The notes under the pieces were generated by a model that saw only the letters and a list, made by a program, of their open reading frames with translations, had not been told where the DNA came from and did no database searches. The position numbers and the translations under genes are program-made. Below are positions 42,089 to 51,239 of a DNA stretch of 64,000 nt, piece by piece; the stretch's first letter is position 1; the number at the start of each line of letters is the position of its first letter. This DNA comes from Chitinophaga nivalis (GTDB lineage: Bacteria; Bacteroidota; Bacteroidia; Chitinophagales; Chitinophagaceae): NCBI RefSeq assembly GCF_025989125.1, contig NZ_JAPDNR010000001.1, positions 4,824,087-4,888,086 on the forward strand, written 5' to 3'.

Positions 42089-45000
42089 ATGCTGGATAAG
42101 ATCATTCTTTTTTCTATCAGGAACAAACTAATAGTGGGGATACTCACGCTTGCGCTGGTAGCGTGGGGCGTATTTTCGCTGATGCGGCTACCCGTAGATG
42201 CGGTGCCGGATATTACCAATAACCAGGTACAGGTGATTACCCAATCGCCTTCGCTGGCAGCGCAGGAGGTAGAGCGGCTGATTACTTTTCCCATAGAACA
42301 AACCATGGCCGTGATTCCGGAGCTCAAGGAAGTACGCTCTATTTCCCGTTTCGGCTTATCGGTGGTGACCATTGTATTTCATGACGACGTGGATATTTAC
42401 TGGGCCCGGCAGCAGGTCAATGAAAAGCTGGGCGAAGCGAAAACCGCTATTCCGCCGGGGATCGGATCGCCGGAAATGGCGCCGGTATCCAGCGGGCTGG
42501 GTGAAATCTACCAATATGTAGTACATCCGCAAAAGGGCTATGAATCCAAATACACGGCCCGCGACCTGCGTACTATTCAGGATTGGTATGTACGGCGGCA
42601 GCTGCTGGGTACACCCGGCGTGGCAGAAGTGAACAGCTTCGGCGGCCTGCTGAAACAATACCAGGTAACCCTGGACCCGGATAAATTGCGTAGCTATAAT
42701 TTAAGTATCGCTGCCATCTTTGATGTGCTGGAGAAAAATAACCAGAACACCGGGGGCGCTTATATCGACAAAAAACCCAATGCCTATTTTATCCGTAGTG
42801 AGGGATTGATAGGCAGCCTGGCAGATATAGAAAAAATAGTAGTAAAGAATACACCGGAAGGCTTGCCGGTACTGATCCGTGATATCGGTAATGTACAGCT
42901 GGGAGATGCCAACCGGTATGGAGCGCTCACCCGTAATGCCACCGGCGAGGCCGTAGGTGGTATTGTGATGATGCTGAAAGGCAAGAATTCCAATGAAGTG
43001 GTGAAGGCTGTCAAAATACGGATGGCCCAGATCCAGAAAACATTGCCCGCCGGCGTGGTGATAGAACCCTTCCTGGACCGCAGTGAGTTTGTAGGCCGGG
43101 CCATTGGTACCGTACAGAAAAACCTGATTGAAGGGGCGCTGATTGTCATCTTTGTGCTGGTGTTGTTCCTGGGGAATCTGCGTGCCGGGCTGATTGTAGC
43201 CTCCGTGATTCCACTGGCGATGTTGTTTGCCATTGCCATGATGAACCTGTTTGGGGTATCGGGTAACCTGATGAGCCTTGGAGCGATTGACTTCGGACTG
43301 ATTGTAGACGGCGCCGTCATTATTGTGGAAGCTACGCTGCATCACCTCACAGGGCGCAACAAGGGCAAAGGTGTACTACGATTGTCGCAGTCGGAGATGG
43401 ATGCCGAAGTATATGATTCTGCCAGCAAAATACGGAGTACGGCCGCTTTCGGAGAAATTATCATCCTCATAGTATACCTGCCGATTCTGGCACTGGTAGG
43501 TATAGAAGGAAAGATGTTCCGGCCCATGGCGCAAACGGTATCGTTCGCGATCCTGGGTGCCTTTATCCTGTCGCTGACCTATGTGCCGATGGTATCGGCT
43601 TTATTCCTCAGCAAAAAGATCAGTCATAAGGTAACTGTGGCAGATCGGATCATGCAGTTTTTTCATCGTATATACGATCCCGTTATAAGAAGAGCGATTC
43701 GTACCAAAGCGCTGGTAGTAAGCATTGCAGTAGCGTTGTTTGTGGTATCGGTGTTTTTGTTTGGCCGTATGGGCGGTGAATTTATACCCACCCTGGAAGA
43801 AGGTGATTTTGCGGTAGAAACGAGATTGCTGACGGGTAGTTCCTTAACGGAAACCATCGATAAGGTAACCCTGGCATCAGATATTCTGTTGAAGCAGTTT
43901 CCGGAGGTAAAAGAAGTGGTGGGTAAGATCGGTGCGGCAGAAATTCCAACCGATCCGATGCCGATGGAGGCCTGCGATCTGACCATTCTGCTGAAACCCA
44001 AAAAAGAATGGACCAGTGCGAAGAACCGCGAGGAGCTGGCCAATAAAATGCAGGAAGCCCTGGAAGCGATACCTGGTGTCAGCTTCGGTTTCTCTCAACC
44101 GATACAACTGCGTTTTAATGAGCTGATATCCGGTGTAAGGCAGGATGTAGGGATCAAGATTTTTGGAGAAGACCTGACGACGCTGGCTTCCCTGGCGCAG
44201 AAAATAGGCGCCATCGTGAACCGTACGGAAGGAGCTAAAGACCTTTACGTAGAGCAGATAGGCGGGTTGCCGCAGATCGTGGTGTCTATTGACCGGGATA
44301 AGATTGCCCGCTACGGACTGGACATTGCCACCATCAACCAGGCCATTAATACGGCTTTTGCGGGTCAAAGCGCCGGGCTGGTATATGAAGGAGAAAAACG
44401 TTTCGACCTGGTAGTAAGATTGGACCAACGCAGCCGGCAACGGATAGAGGATGTACAGAACCTGTATATCACAACGCCTTCCGGCAACCAGGTACCGCTG
44501 CAGCAGCTGGCTAAAGTAGAAATGACCATCGGTCCCAACCAGGTGCAGCGGGAAGATGCCAAACGTCGCATTATTGTGGGTTTCAACGTGCGTGGCCGCG
44601 ATATTGCCAGCATTGTAAAAGATATAGAAACAGCTATTGAGAAAGAAGTGAAACTGCCTGCCGGATATTTTATCCGTTATGGCGGCCAGTTTGAAAACCT
44701 GCAGGAGGCTAACGCCCGTTTATCCGTGGCCGTACCCATTGCCTTACTGCTCATTTTTGGTTTATTGTATTTCACCTTCCGGTCTGTAAAACAGTCGTTC
44801 TTAATTTTCACAGCCATTCCTATGGCGGCTATCGGCGGCGTATTTGCGCTGTTGCTGCGCGGCATGCCTTTCAGTATTTCTGCCGGCGTAGGATTTATTG
44901 CCTTGTTTGGGGTGGCCGTATTAAACGGCATCGTACTGATCGGAGAGTTTAACCGGCTCAAGGAAGAAGGGATTACTGACCTGGGTACCATCATACTAAA

Positions 45001-45220
45001 GGGAACGGCTACACGCTTACGCCCGGTATTGATGACGGCCTTTGTGGCTTCCCTGGGCTTCCTGCCGATGGCGCTGGCCACCAGTGCGGGAGCAGAGGTA
45101 CAACGGCCGCTGGCAACGGTGGTGATTGGCGGTTTGATTACTTCCACCTTATTAACCTTGCTGGTGTTGCCGTGTTTGTATATCTATTTTGAAAAAGGAT
45201 TTAAAAAACAGAAAATATGA
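42089..45220 (+). CDS. CzcA/CusA-family heavy-metal efflux RND transporter
   Basis: 1043 residues, standard for the family: two groups of six helices separated by periplasmic domains. The proton relay LGAIDFGLIVDGAVIIVE puts Asp401, Asp407 and Glu414 where CzcA has Asp402, Asp408 and Glu415. This DFG...DGA signature belongs to the divalent-cation class (zinc, cobalt, cadmium, nickel); CusA-type silver/copper pumps read differently here. The periplasmic loop EIPTDPMPMEACDLT is also present. Downstream genes supply the outer-membrane channel and adaptor. Metal choice needs testing. Confidence 0.94.
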   Translation: MLDKIILFSIRNKLIVGILTLALVAWGVFSLMRLPVDAVPDITNNQVQVITQSPSLAAQEVERLITFPIEQTMAVIPELKEVRSISRFGLSVVTIVFHDDVDIYWARQQVNEKLGEAKTAIPPGIGSPEMAPVSSGLGEIYQYVVHPQKGYESKYTARDLRTIQDWYVRRQLLGTPGVAEVNSFGGLLKQYQVTLDPDKLRSYNLSIAAIFDVLEKNNQNTGGAYIDKKPNAYFIRSEGLIGSLADIEKIVVKNTPEGLPVLIRDIGNVQLGDANRYGALTRNATGEAVGGIVMMLKGKNSNEVVKAVKIRMAQIQKTLPAGVVIEPFLDRSEFVGRAIGTVQKNLIEGALIVIFVLVLFLGNLRAGLIVASVIPLAMLFAIAMMNLFGVSGNLMSLGAIDFGLIVDGAVIIVEATLHHLTGRNKGKGVLRLSQSEMDAEVYDSASKIRSTAAFGEIIILIVYLPILALVGIEGKMFRPMAQTVSFAILGAFILSLTYVPMVSALFLSKKISHKVTVADRIMQFFHRIYDPVIRRAIRTKALVVSIAVALFVVSVFLFGRMGGEFIPTLEEGDFAVETRLLTGSSLTETIDKVTLASDILLKQFPEVKEVVGKIGAAEIPTDPMPMEACDLTILLKPKKEWTSAKNREELANKMQEALEAIPGVSFGFSQPIQLRFNELISGVRQDVGIKIFGEDLTTLASLAQKIGAIVNRTEGAKDLYVEQIGGLPQIVVSIDRDKIARYGLDIATINQAINTAFAGQSAGLVYEGEKRFDLVVRLDQRSRQRIEDVQNLYITTPSGNQVPLQQLAKVEMTIGPNQVQREDAKRRIIVGFNVRGRDIASIVKDIETAIEKEVKLPAGYFIRYGGQFENLQEANARLSVAVPIALLLIFGLLYFTFRSVKQSFLIFTAIPMAAIGGVFALLLRGMPFSISAGVGFIALFGVAVLNGIVLIGEFNRLKEEGITDLGTIILKGTATRLRPVLMTAFVASLGFLPMALATSAGAEVQRPLATVVIGGLITSTLLTLLVLPCLYIYFEKGFKKQKI

Positions 45221-46446
45221 ATGTCCGCTTTTTGATAGGGTTGCTGTTCCCGTTTACGGCTTTTGCACAGTCGCAGCCATTAACGATGGAAGGGGCGGTG
45301 CAGCAGGCATTGCAGCAAAATAAAGGATTGAAATCAGCTTCGGTGGCCGTGGGATATTATAAAGAGCTGGTGCGTACCAGCGGAGAGCTGGCCAAAACGG
45401 ATGTGAACCTGCAATACGGGCAAACGAACAGCTATGTGCAGGATAATAATTTCAGTGTTTCCCAGGCCATTCCGTTTCCTACGGTATTTGGCGCCCGGAA
45501 GCAGCTGAACCAGGTACAGGTAGATAAAGCAGTATGGTGGAAAGCCGTGACACAGAATGACCTGGTATACCAGGTAAAACAAACCTATGTGCAACTGCTG
45601 TATTATAAAGAGCTGCGGGTATTGCTGCAGCACCAGGACAGCCTGTTCAGTGATTTTGTACGCACAGCTACGCTGCGTTACAAAACAGGAGAGAGCCGTA
45701 TGCTGGAAAAGACGGCGGCAGAAGGCCGGATGAATGAAATCCGGAACCTGTTGCGCCAGAATGAGGCCGATGAACAGATTTATCTGTCGCGGTTGCAGGC
45801 ATTGCTGGGCACCACTGAACCGGTGAGCCTGGCCGCTTCCGGGATACCGGCGGTAACGATACCGGCGTTGAATGATACGGCAGCCGTGGCGGCGAATCCG
45901 CAGCTGCAGTATTTACGGCAACAGGTGCTGCTCGCAGAAAAACAAAAGCAGTTGTTCCGTGCTTCCATACTGCCGGATATCACGGTGGGTTATTTTAACC
46001 AGTCGCTGGTAGGTACGCCGGCTAATGCCGCCGGTGCGCTCGCTACTTCTGGTACCCGTTTCCAGGGATTTCAGGTAGGCCTGGCGTTGCCCTTGTGGAT
46101 GGGGCCTTTGAAAGCAAAGGTACGGGCGGAAGAAAAGCAGCAACAGGCAGCTGCCTTGCAGTACGACAACAGCATGATAACGCTGCAAAGTCAATACGGA
46201 CAGGCGGTACAACAGTTCATCAAACAACGTAACAGCCTGGATTATTATCAGACAACGGCACTGCCGAATGCTGCCCTGTTGTTGCAGCAATCAGCCAAAT
46301 CCTATTCCAGCGGAGATATCGGTTATCCGGAGTATTTCCTGAACCTGGAGCAGGCGCTGACTGTGCGGGAGGGATACCTGAAAACCAGGAACGATGCCAA
46401 ACAGGCTGAATTATACATCGCTTATCTGGCGGCTCATCAACTTTAA
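45217..46446 (+). CDS. TolC-family outer-membrane efflux channel
   Basis: 409 residues. The ATG overlaps the stop of the RND gene (ATGA at 45217-45220). Signal peptide to AFAQ, then the long alternating helices of TolC proteins (MEGAVQQALQQNKGLKSASVAVGY, YKELRVLLQHQDSLFSDFVRTATLRYKTGESRMLEKTAAEGR in two stretches). It forms the exit duct for the CzcA-type pump. Confidence 0.9.
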   Translation: MNVRFLIGLLFPFTAFAQSQPLTMEGAVQQALQQNKGLKSASVAVGYYKELVRTSGELAKTDVNLQYGQTNSYVQDNNFSVSQAIPFPTVFGARKQLNQVQVDKAVWWKAVTQNDLVYQVKQTYVQLLYYKELRVLLQHQDSLFSDFVRTATLRYKTGESRMLEKTAAEGRMNEIRNLLRQNEADEQIYLSRLQALLGTTEPVSLAASGIPAVTIPALNDTAAVAANPQLQYLRQQVLLAEKQKQLFRASILPDITVGYFNQSLVGTPANAAGALATSGTRFQGFQVGLALPLWMGPLKAKVRAEEKQQQAAALQYDNSMITLQSQYGQAVQQFIKQRNSLDYYQTTALPNAALLLQQSAKSYSSGDIGYPEYFLNLEQALTVREGYLKTRNDAKQAELYIAYLAAHQL

Positions 46447-46456
46447 AAAGTCTACC

Positions 46457-47641
46457 ATGCAAATACTTAAAAAACATATATACCTCTCCGTTATAACGTG
46501 TAGTACGATCCTTTTTCTTACGGCCTGTGGCAATAAGTCCGCCGACAAAAAAGAAGGAGATACACATGACCATGAAGAAGCCCCCAATACGGTGGAACTG
46601 ACGGCCGCACAGTTTAAAACCGCCGGTATTACCTATGGTAAACCGGAAAACCGGCAGATCAGCGGTGCGGTGAAAGTGAATGGTTTCCTGGATGTGCCGC
46701 CACAGCAGCTGGTCAGCATTTCGGTGCCCATGGGTGGTTTTATCAAACAAACCACCTTGCTGCAGGGGATGCCGGTTAAAAAAGGGCAGGTGATTGCGGT
46801 ATTGGAAAACCTGGATTACATTCAGTTGCAGCAGGACTACCTGGATATCAAAAGTCAGCTGGAATATGCAACCGTGGAATACAAGCGGCAGCAGGAACTG
46901 GCGGTGGAAAATGTAAATGCGCTGAAAACGCTGCAACAGGCCAAAGCTGCCTATCAGTCGTTGCAGGCAAAGGAGAGTGGGATGAAACAGAAACTGGCGC
47001 TGCTCAATATCAATATGCCGGCGCTGGAGAAAGGGAATATCCAGCGTACCATTAATGTGTATGCGCCTATCAGCGGGTATGTGACACAGGTGAATGTCAA
47101 CCTGGGACAGTTTGTCAATCCGGCGGATATCCTTTTCCGGATTGTAAATACGGAGCATCTGCACGCGGAACTGACCGTATTTGAAAAAGATATTCCCCGG
47201 TTGAAAATAGGGCAGCTGGTACGTTTTACCCTGGCTAATGAAACGGCGCAGCGTACAGCTACCGTGCACCTGATAGGACGTGAAATCAGCCCGGAACGTA
47301 CCGTAAGGGTACATTGCCACCTGGATGCGGAAGACACCCAGTTGTTGCCGGGTACTTATCTGCAGGCGATGATTGAAACCGGGGCTGCCAATGTACCCGC
47401 TTTACCGGATGCCGCTTTGGTGAACTTTGAAAACAAAGCGTATGTATTCATGAAGGCGCCAGGTAACGCCAACGACAGTACGTATCATTTTACCATGTTG
47501 GAGGTGAAGAAAGGCAATAATGAACAGGGATACACCGAAGTCACTTTCCCGGCTAAAACACCCGATCAGGAAATTGTGGTAAAAGGCGCCTATGACCTGC
47601 TGGCCAAGATGAAAAACAGCGGGGAAGAAGAAGGACACTAA
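46457..47641 (+). CDS. Efflux RND periplasmic adaptor lipoprotein (CusB/CzcB-like)
   Basis: 394 residues from the ATG at 46457 (MQILKKHIYLSVITCSTILF); a longer frame to 46394 overlaps the TolC gene. Lipobox FLTACGNK (Cys at about 24). The mature N-terminus carries DTHDHEEAP, a likely metal-binding stretch. Then the membrane-fusion pattern: GAVKVNGFLDVPPQQLVSIS, IKQTTLLQGMPVKKGQVIAVLE, a helical hairpin and INVYAPISGYVTQVNVNLGQ. It links the inner-membrane pump with the channel. Confidence 0.92.
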   Translation: MQILKKHIYLSVITCSTILFLTACGNKSADKKEGDTHDHEEAPNTVELTAAQFKTAGITYGKPENRQISGAVKVNGFLDVPPQQLVSISVPMGGFIKQTTLLQGMPVKKGQVIAVLENLDYIQLQQDYLDIKSQLEYATVEYKRQQELAVENVNALKTLQQAKAAYQSLQAKESGMKQKLALLNINMPALEKGNIQRTINVYAPISGYVTQVNVNLGQFVNPADILFRIVNTEHLHAELTVFEKDIPRLKIGQLVRFTLANETAQRTATVHLIGREISPERTVRVHCHLDAEDTQLLPGTYLQAMIETGAANVPALPDAALVNFENKAYVFMKAPGNANDSTYHFTMLEVKKGNNEQGYTEVTFPAKTPDQEIVVKGAYDLLAKMKNSGEEEGH

Positions 47642-47665
47642 GTTTATCAGGTTTAAATAATTTCA

Positions 47666-47673
47666 TATATTTG
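47666..47673 (+). promoter_or_regulatory. Candidate -7 promoter box TATATTTG for the gene at 47695
   Basis: An exact match 21 bases before the ATG at 47695, lying within a 10-bp inverted repeat (47656-47665 with 47672-47681). TTT at 47643-47645 is at a suitable -33 distance (20 bases). The longer start at 47671 would lie inside the box. Confidence 0.5.
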
Positions 47674-47694
47674 AAATTATTAATTGATAAACAG

Positions 47695-49323
47695 ATGAGA
47701 TATTTAAAATGGCAGGTGTTAAGTGGAATATTGTTATGGGCCGCTACTGCCTGGGGGCAGGTACCGGTGGCAACACTGGGACCTGCTTTCGCTGAACCGG
47801 GAGATGGATGGGATAAACTGTTGCAACTAAAAAACGGGAATACCATCTATCTCCATTTTGCCAGGAAAGAAGGACTGACCGTCAATGTATATAATCCCAA
47901 ACGGGAGCTGGCGGCAACAGATACTGTGCGTTCGCAGCTGTGGAATGCCGCAGATCTGGAATCCACGGAAATAGACGGCATCTTTGAAATCAAAGGCCAG
48001 CCGGTCGTATTTCTGCAGCAGATTGTGAAGGATAGTCCCGTGTTGTATCGCCTCATCCTGGACGGGGAAACCGGCAAGCTGCGACAGGAAGACAAACTGG
48101 GTGCCTTGCCCTCCATCCGTCACCGCAGCGTGTATACGCAGGATAACCTGGCTTCGCACGACTGCTACGTGGAAAAGGACCGCCACAGCGATCATTATGC
48201 CGTGGCGTTTTTCTCCGGCGCTGCCATCCAGCGAACGGATAGTATCCGGGAACGCATCCAGGTACTGCATTTCTCTCCGGAACATACCCTGATCAATAAA
48301 GGCTGGTTGTATTTACAGGATACGGCGTATAACTATTTCAGTTATATCAGCATGGCTGTGCAGGGGCGCGAAAAAGTATACCTGGCTACTGCCGGGTTCA
48401 ATACAAAGCGTAAGGGCAGCGAACCCTGGTCGTCGGTGGTGTTTTCTATGCTGTCTCCGGACTCATCATCTTTTGAGAGTAACGTACTCGCCTATACGGC
48501 CAATTACGGTGATGTTACCGGAGAACTGTTCCCGCTGCCCAGGCTGCAACAGGTACGGTTATTATTACAGGTACCGTCGCAGCAGTCAGATGGCGGCAGT
48601 GGCACCTTCCTGAATATATTATCTCCTTTTACCGGCAAGCTGCGTAAACATACCATGCTGTCATTCCCGGAATTATCCCGCAACGTGCGCATGAACCTGG
48701 GATACAAAGATGGCTATAAAGGCGTGCCACAGCGTCTCCTGCAGCGAGATGACGGCAGCAGTACCTTACTGCTGGAAAACATCTATTCCTTTAAACAGGG
48801 GAATGCGCAGATCAATAAACTACATACCAATATGGGCGATGCCGGTATCGCCGAACTGGATAACGATGGTCGGGAAATTACTACCATGGCGGTTTCCAAG
48901 TCGCAGGTAATTATGGGCATCTGTGAACCATTCCTCCAGCACCGTCGCAATAAAAGTGAATGGGTTTTCCGGAACAAGATTGCCGCCCTGAATACCAATA
49001 CCTATCTATCCTACGACTATATCAGTATTCCGGATGCCTCCTTTGTACTGTTTAATGATTATCTGCAATACCTCGACAGCGGCGGACAGGAGAAAACGCG
49101 CAAACCATTGAAGTATGCGGCAGATGCCAATTTCGTCTGCTATCGTTTTTATGCCGGAAAAATGGAAAGACTGTTTCTGTTTGGTGCGCCGGAAGTAACC
49201 AAAGGTTATGCGGGTATGATGGGCGCCGCAGATTACAATGCTGATAATCGTGTATACGCTACCGTTATCATTTCCCGGCAGGGATCCGAGAAAAAGGCCA
49301 ATATCGCCTGGATACAGTTTTAG
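47695..49323 (+). CDS. Secreted protein of unknown function, WD/propeller-like
   Basis: 542 residues from the ATG at 47695; signal peptide MRYLKWQVLSGILLWAATAW then GQ. No enzyme motif. Repeated beta-rich blocks with an aspartate-glycine flavour (LLQLKNGNTIYLHF, FEIKGQPVVFLQQIV, RLILDGETGKLRQED, TAGFNTKRKGSEPWSSVVF) suggest a propeller-type fold, but I cannot assign repeats with confidence. The last stop overlaps that of the converging EndoV gene by 3 bases. Although behind the efflux operon, it has its own promoter box. Confidence 0.6.
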   Translation: MRYLKWQVLSGILLWAATAWGQVPVATLGPAFAEPGDGWDKLLQLKNGNTIYLHFARKEGLTVNVYNPKRELAATDTVRSQLWNAADLESTEIDGIFEIKGQPVVFLQQIVKDSPVLYRLILDGETGKLRQEDKLGALPSIRHRSVYTQDNLASHDCYVEKDRHSDHYAVAFFSGAAIQRTDSIRERIQVLHFSPEHTLINKGWLYLQDTAYNYFSYISMAVQGREKVYLATAGFNTKRKGSEPWSSVVFSMLSPDSSSFESNVLAYTANYGDVTGELFPLPRLQQVRLLLQVPSQQSDGGSGTFLNILSPFTGKLRKHTMLSFPELSRNVRMNLGYKDGYKGVPQRLLQRDDGSSTLLLENIYSFKQGNAQINKLHTNMGDAGIAELDNDGREITTMAVSKSQVIMGICEPFLQHRRNKSEWVFRNKIAALNTNTYLSYDYISIPDASFVLFNDYLQYLDSGGQEKTRKPLKYAADANFVCYRFYAGKMERLFLFGAPEVTKGYAGMMGAADYNADNRVYATVIISRQGSEKKANIAWIQF

Positions 49324-50015
49324 ACAGCCAGTGCTGTCCAGCCTTCCGGCAGTTGACCCAGCCGGAACTGATTAACGGCGTTATGAGCCAGCCGCGTAGG
49401 TTCCGGCAGGCGATGTTTGCGGAGGCAGGAAATAATCAGTTGCAAGCTGTCTGTCATACCTGTTCGATGCCCCGGTGAAACAAAAACAGGTTTCACATTG
49501 GGCTTGCTGCGCAGTACATGACCCAGCAACATTCCTTGCCTGCCGGTTAATGGCGTATAGTCGCCCCGGTTAGGCCCGGGTTCTTCAAATTGTCCGTACA
49601 GTTTCTTTTTGGCACTGCCAATGGTAGGCTGATTGGTTAATACGCCGAAATGCGTGGCAATACCCATTTGTCGCGGATGGGCAATACCATGCCCGTCTAC
49701 CACCAGGATATCGGGCTTGACGGGTAGTTGCTGCCAGGCATCCAGCAGGGCCGGCACTTCCCGGAACGCCAGAAAACCAGGTACATAGGGAAAGTGTACC
49801 TCTTTTTTCACGAGGCTGTAACCCACCGGAATCAGGGAAGGATATTGGAGTATTACGATACCTGCATAGACCGTTGTACTGAATTTATTGAAAGAAATAT
49901 CAGCGCCGCCGATATAGTTGATTGGTCCGTTAAAAGGAGTGAGGATGGTCTGGTCCTGCAGGTTTTTTTGTATGGCCGTAGCTTCCGGTACGCTTAATAC
50001 GTCGTAGTCAATCAT
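49320..50015 (-). CDS. nfi: Endonuclease V
   Basis: 231 residues, normal length. The metal and wedge residues line up with E. coli EndoV: Asp39 (IGGADISF), Tyr77 in the PYVPG wedge, Glu86 (FLAFREVP) and Asp107 (VVDGHGIAHPR). It nicks DNA or RNA at the second phosphodiester 3' to deoxyinosine (or inosine in RNA). The stop overlaps the plus-strand neighbour. The DUF763 gene upstream on the same strand is 21 bases away. Confidence 0.95.
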   Translation of the reverse strand: MIDYDVLSVPEATAIQKNLQDQTILTPFNGPINYIGGADISFNKFSTTVYAGIVILQYPSLIPVGYSLVKKEVHFPYVPGFLAFREVPALLDAWQQLPVKPDILVVDGHGIAHPRQMGIATHFGVLTNQPTIGSAKKKLYGQFEEPGPNRGDYTPLTGRQGMLLGHVLRSKPNVKPVFVSPGHRTGMTDSLQLIISCLRKHRLPEPTRLAHNAVNQFRLGQLPEGWTALAV

Positions 50016-50036
50016 AATAGCGGATATGGTGGTGAT

Positions 50037-51236
50037 TTAAAAGAGCGTTAACTGTTCTCCGTCTTTCGGTTTGGCAGCTTTCCCGAAAACGGTTCTGCCC
50101 CCGTATTGCCAGGATTGTTGTCGTTCCTGCGCCATGAGTTTTTCAAAATTGGTGTTCGGTTCAAAGTCTTGTTCTATCTGCTGGGCCAGCACGGATAATT
50201 TACGGATAGCTTCCTGTTTATCCGAGTGGCCAATTTTAGCTTTCTGCAGGGCGTCTTTCAGCGTATCGATGGTTTCATCGTAGATCTTTACGGGTACCGG
50301 AAAAGGATGCCCGTCTTTACCACCGTGAGCAAACGAAAAGCGCGCAGGGTCTTCAAAGCGGGAAGGAGTGCCGTGTATTACTTCACTGACCAGTGTCAGC
50401 GACTGCAGCGTTCTGGGGCCGAGACCTTCCAGCATCAGCAGGGAAGTAAAATCTGCCGGCCGGGTTTCATGTGCCAGCGCCAGTACACTACCCAATCTTT
50501 TCAGGTTTACATTTTCTGCCCGTACTTCGTGGTGCGTGGGCATAATCAGGTGGCGTATCTCCGGCAGCAGGTGGGCCGGTTTCTCCCTTGTCAGTTGCAG
50601 AATGCCTGCTTTGGTATCGCCGGCCAGGAGGTCCGTCAGATTCAGGATCTGGCCCTGATTGCGGCCATAAATGAAGGTATGCGGCGCTTCCGTAAAAGAA
50701 CGGAAAGCAGCGGAATGCCAGTGATAGCGGCGGGCCATACTGCTGGCGTCATTCATGCCTTGTTGTACCACTGCCCATTCTCCTTCGTCTGATACAATAA
50801 AAGAATGCAGGTACAGCTGAAAGCCATCCTGGATAGCCGTATTGTCTACTTTAGCGGTTAGCTTGCTGCTGTAGATCAGCTGTTCGCCGGGCAGGCCGGT
50901 CTTTTCGGCGAAGGCCTGCAGCTCTGCGGGTGTTTGCTTGCTATGGCGGCCTTTTCCGCCACAGATGTAAATACCCAGTTCTTTCGCCCGCGGATTAAGG
51001 GCTTTCTTCAACGCCCCCATGACGCTGGTGGTAATGCCGGAAGAGTGCCAGTCCATGCCCAGCACACATCCCAGGGCCTGAAACCAGCAAGGATCACTGA
51101 GCCGCTGTATAACAGCTGATTTGCCGTAATCCACCAATATCGCTTCTATGATGGCGCCGCCCAGTAGGCTCATTCGTTTGGCCAGCCAGGGGGGCACATG
51201 GCCGTAATGTAAAGGCAGATCTGCGTGGGAGGGCAT
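50037..51236 (-). CDS. DUF763 protein with helix-hairpin-helix
   Basis: 399 residues. Pattern LPLHYGHVPPWLAKRMSLLGGAIIEAIL, ICGGKGRHSKQTPAELQAF and MNDASSMARRYHWHSAAF with YGRNQGQILNLTD is that of DUF763, a family of archaea and scattered bacteria without known activity. About residue 265 the sequence LLMLEGLGPRTLQSL is a helix-hairpin-helix, so DNA or RNA contact is likely. It lies between EndoV and MgtC (gap 3 bases to the MgtC stop region), forming a tight minus-strand set. Joint DNA or RNA repair with EndoV is an inference. Confidence 0.85.
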   Translation of the reverse strand: MPSHADLPLHYGHVPPWLAKRMSLLGGAIIEAILVDYGKSAVIQRLSDPCWFQALGCVLGMDWHSSGITTSVMGALKKALNPRAKELGIYICGGKGRHSKQTPAELQAFAEKTGLPGEQLIYSSKLTAKVDNTAIQDGFQLYLHSFIVSDEGEWAVVQQGMNDASSMARRYHWHSAAFRSFTEAPHTFIYGRNQGQILNLTDLLAGDTKAGILQLTREKPAHLLPEIRHLIMPTHHEVRAENVNLKRLGSVLALAHETRPADFTSLLMLEGLGPRTLQSLTLVSEVIHGTPSRFEDPARFSFAHGGKDGHPFPVPVKIYDETIDTLKDALQKAKIGHSDKQEAIRKLSVLAQQIEQDFEPNTNFEKLMAQERQQSWQYGGRTVFGKAAKPKDGEQLTLF

Positions 51237-51239
51237 GGT

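Noticed and set aside
46220..47320. 366-codon minus-strand frame across TolC and adaptor genes
   Set aside because: It crosses two recognised genes and has no domain.
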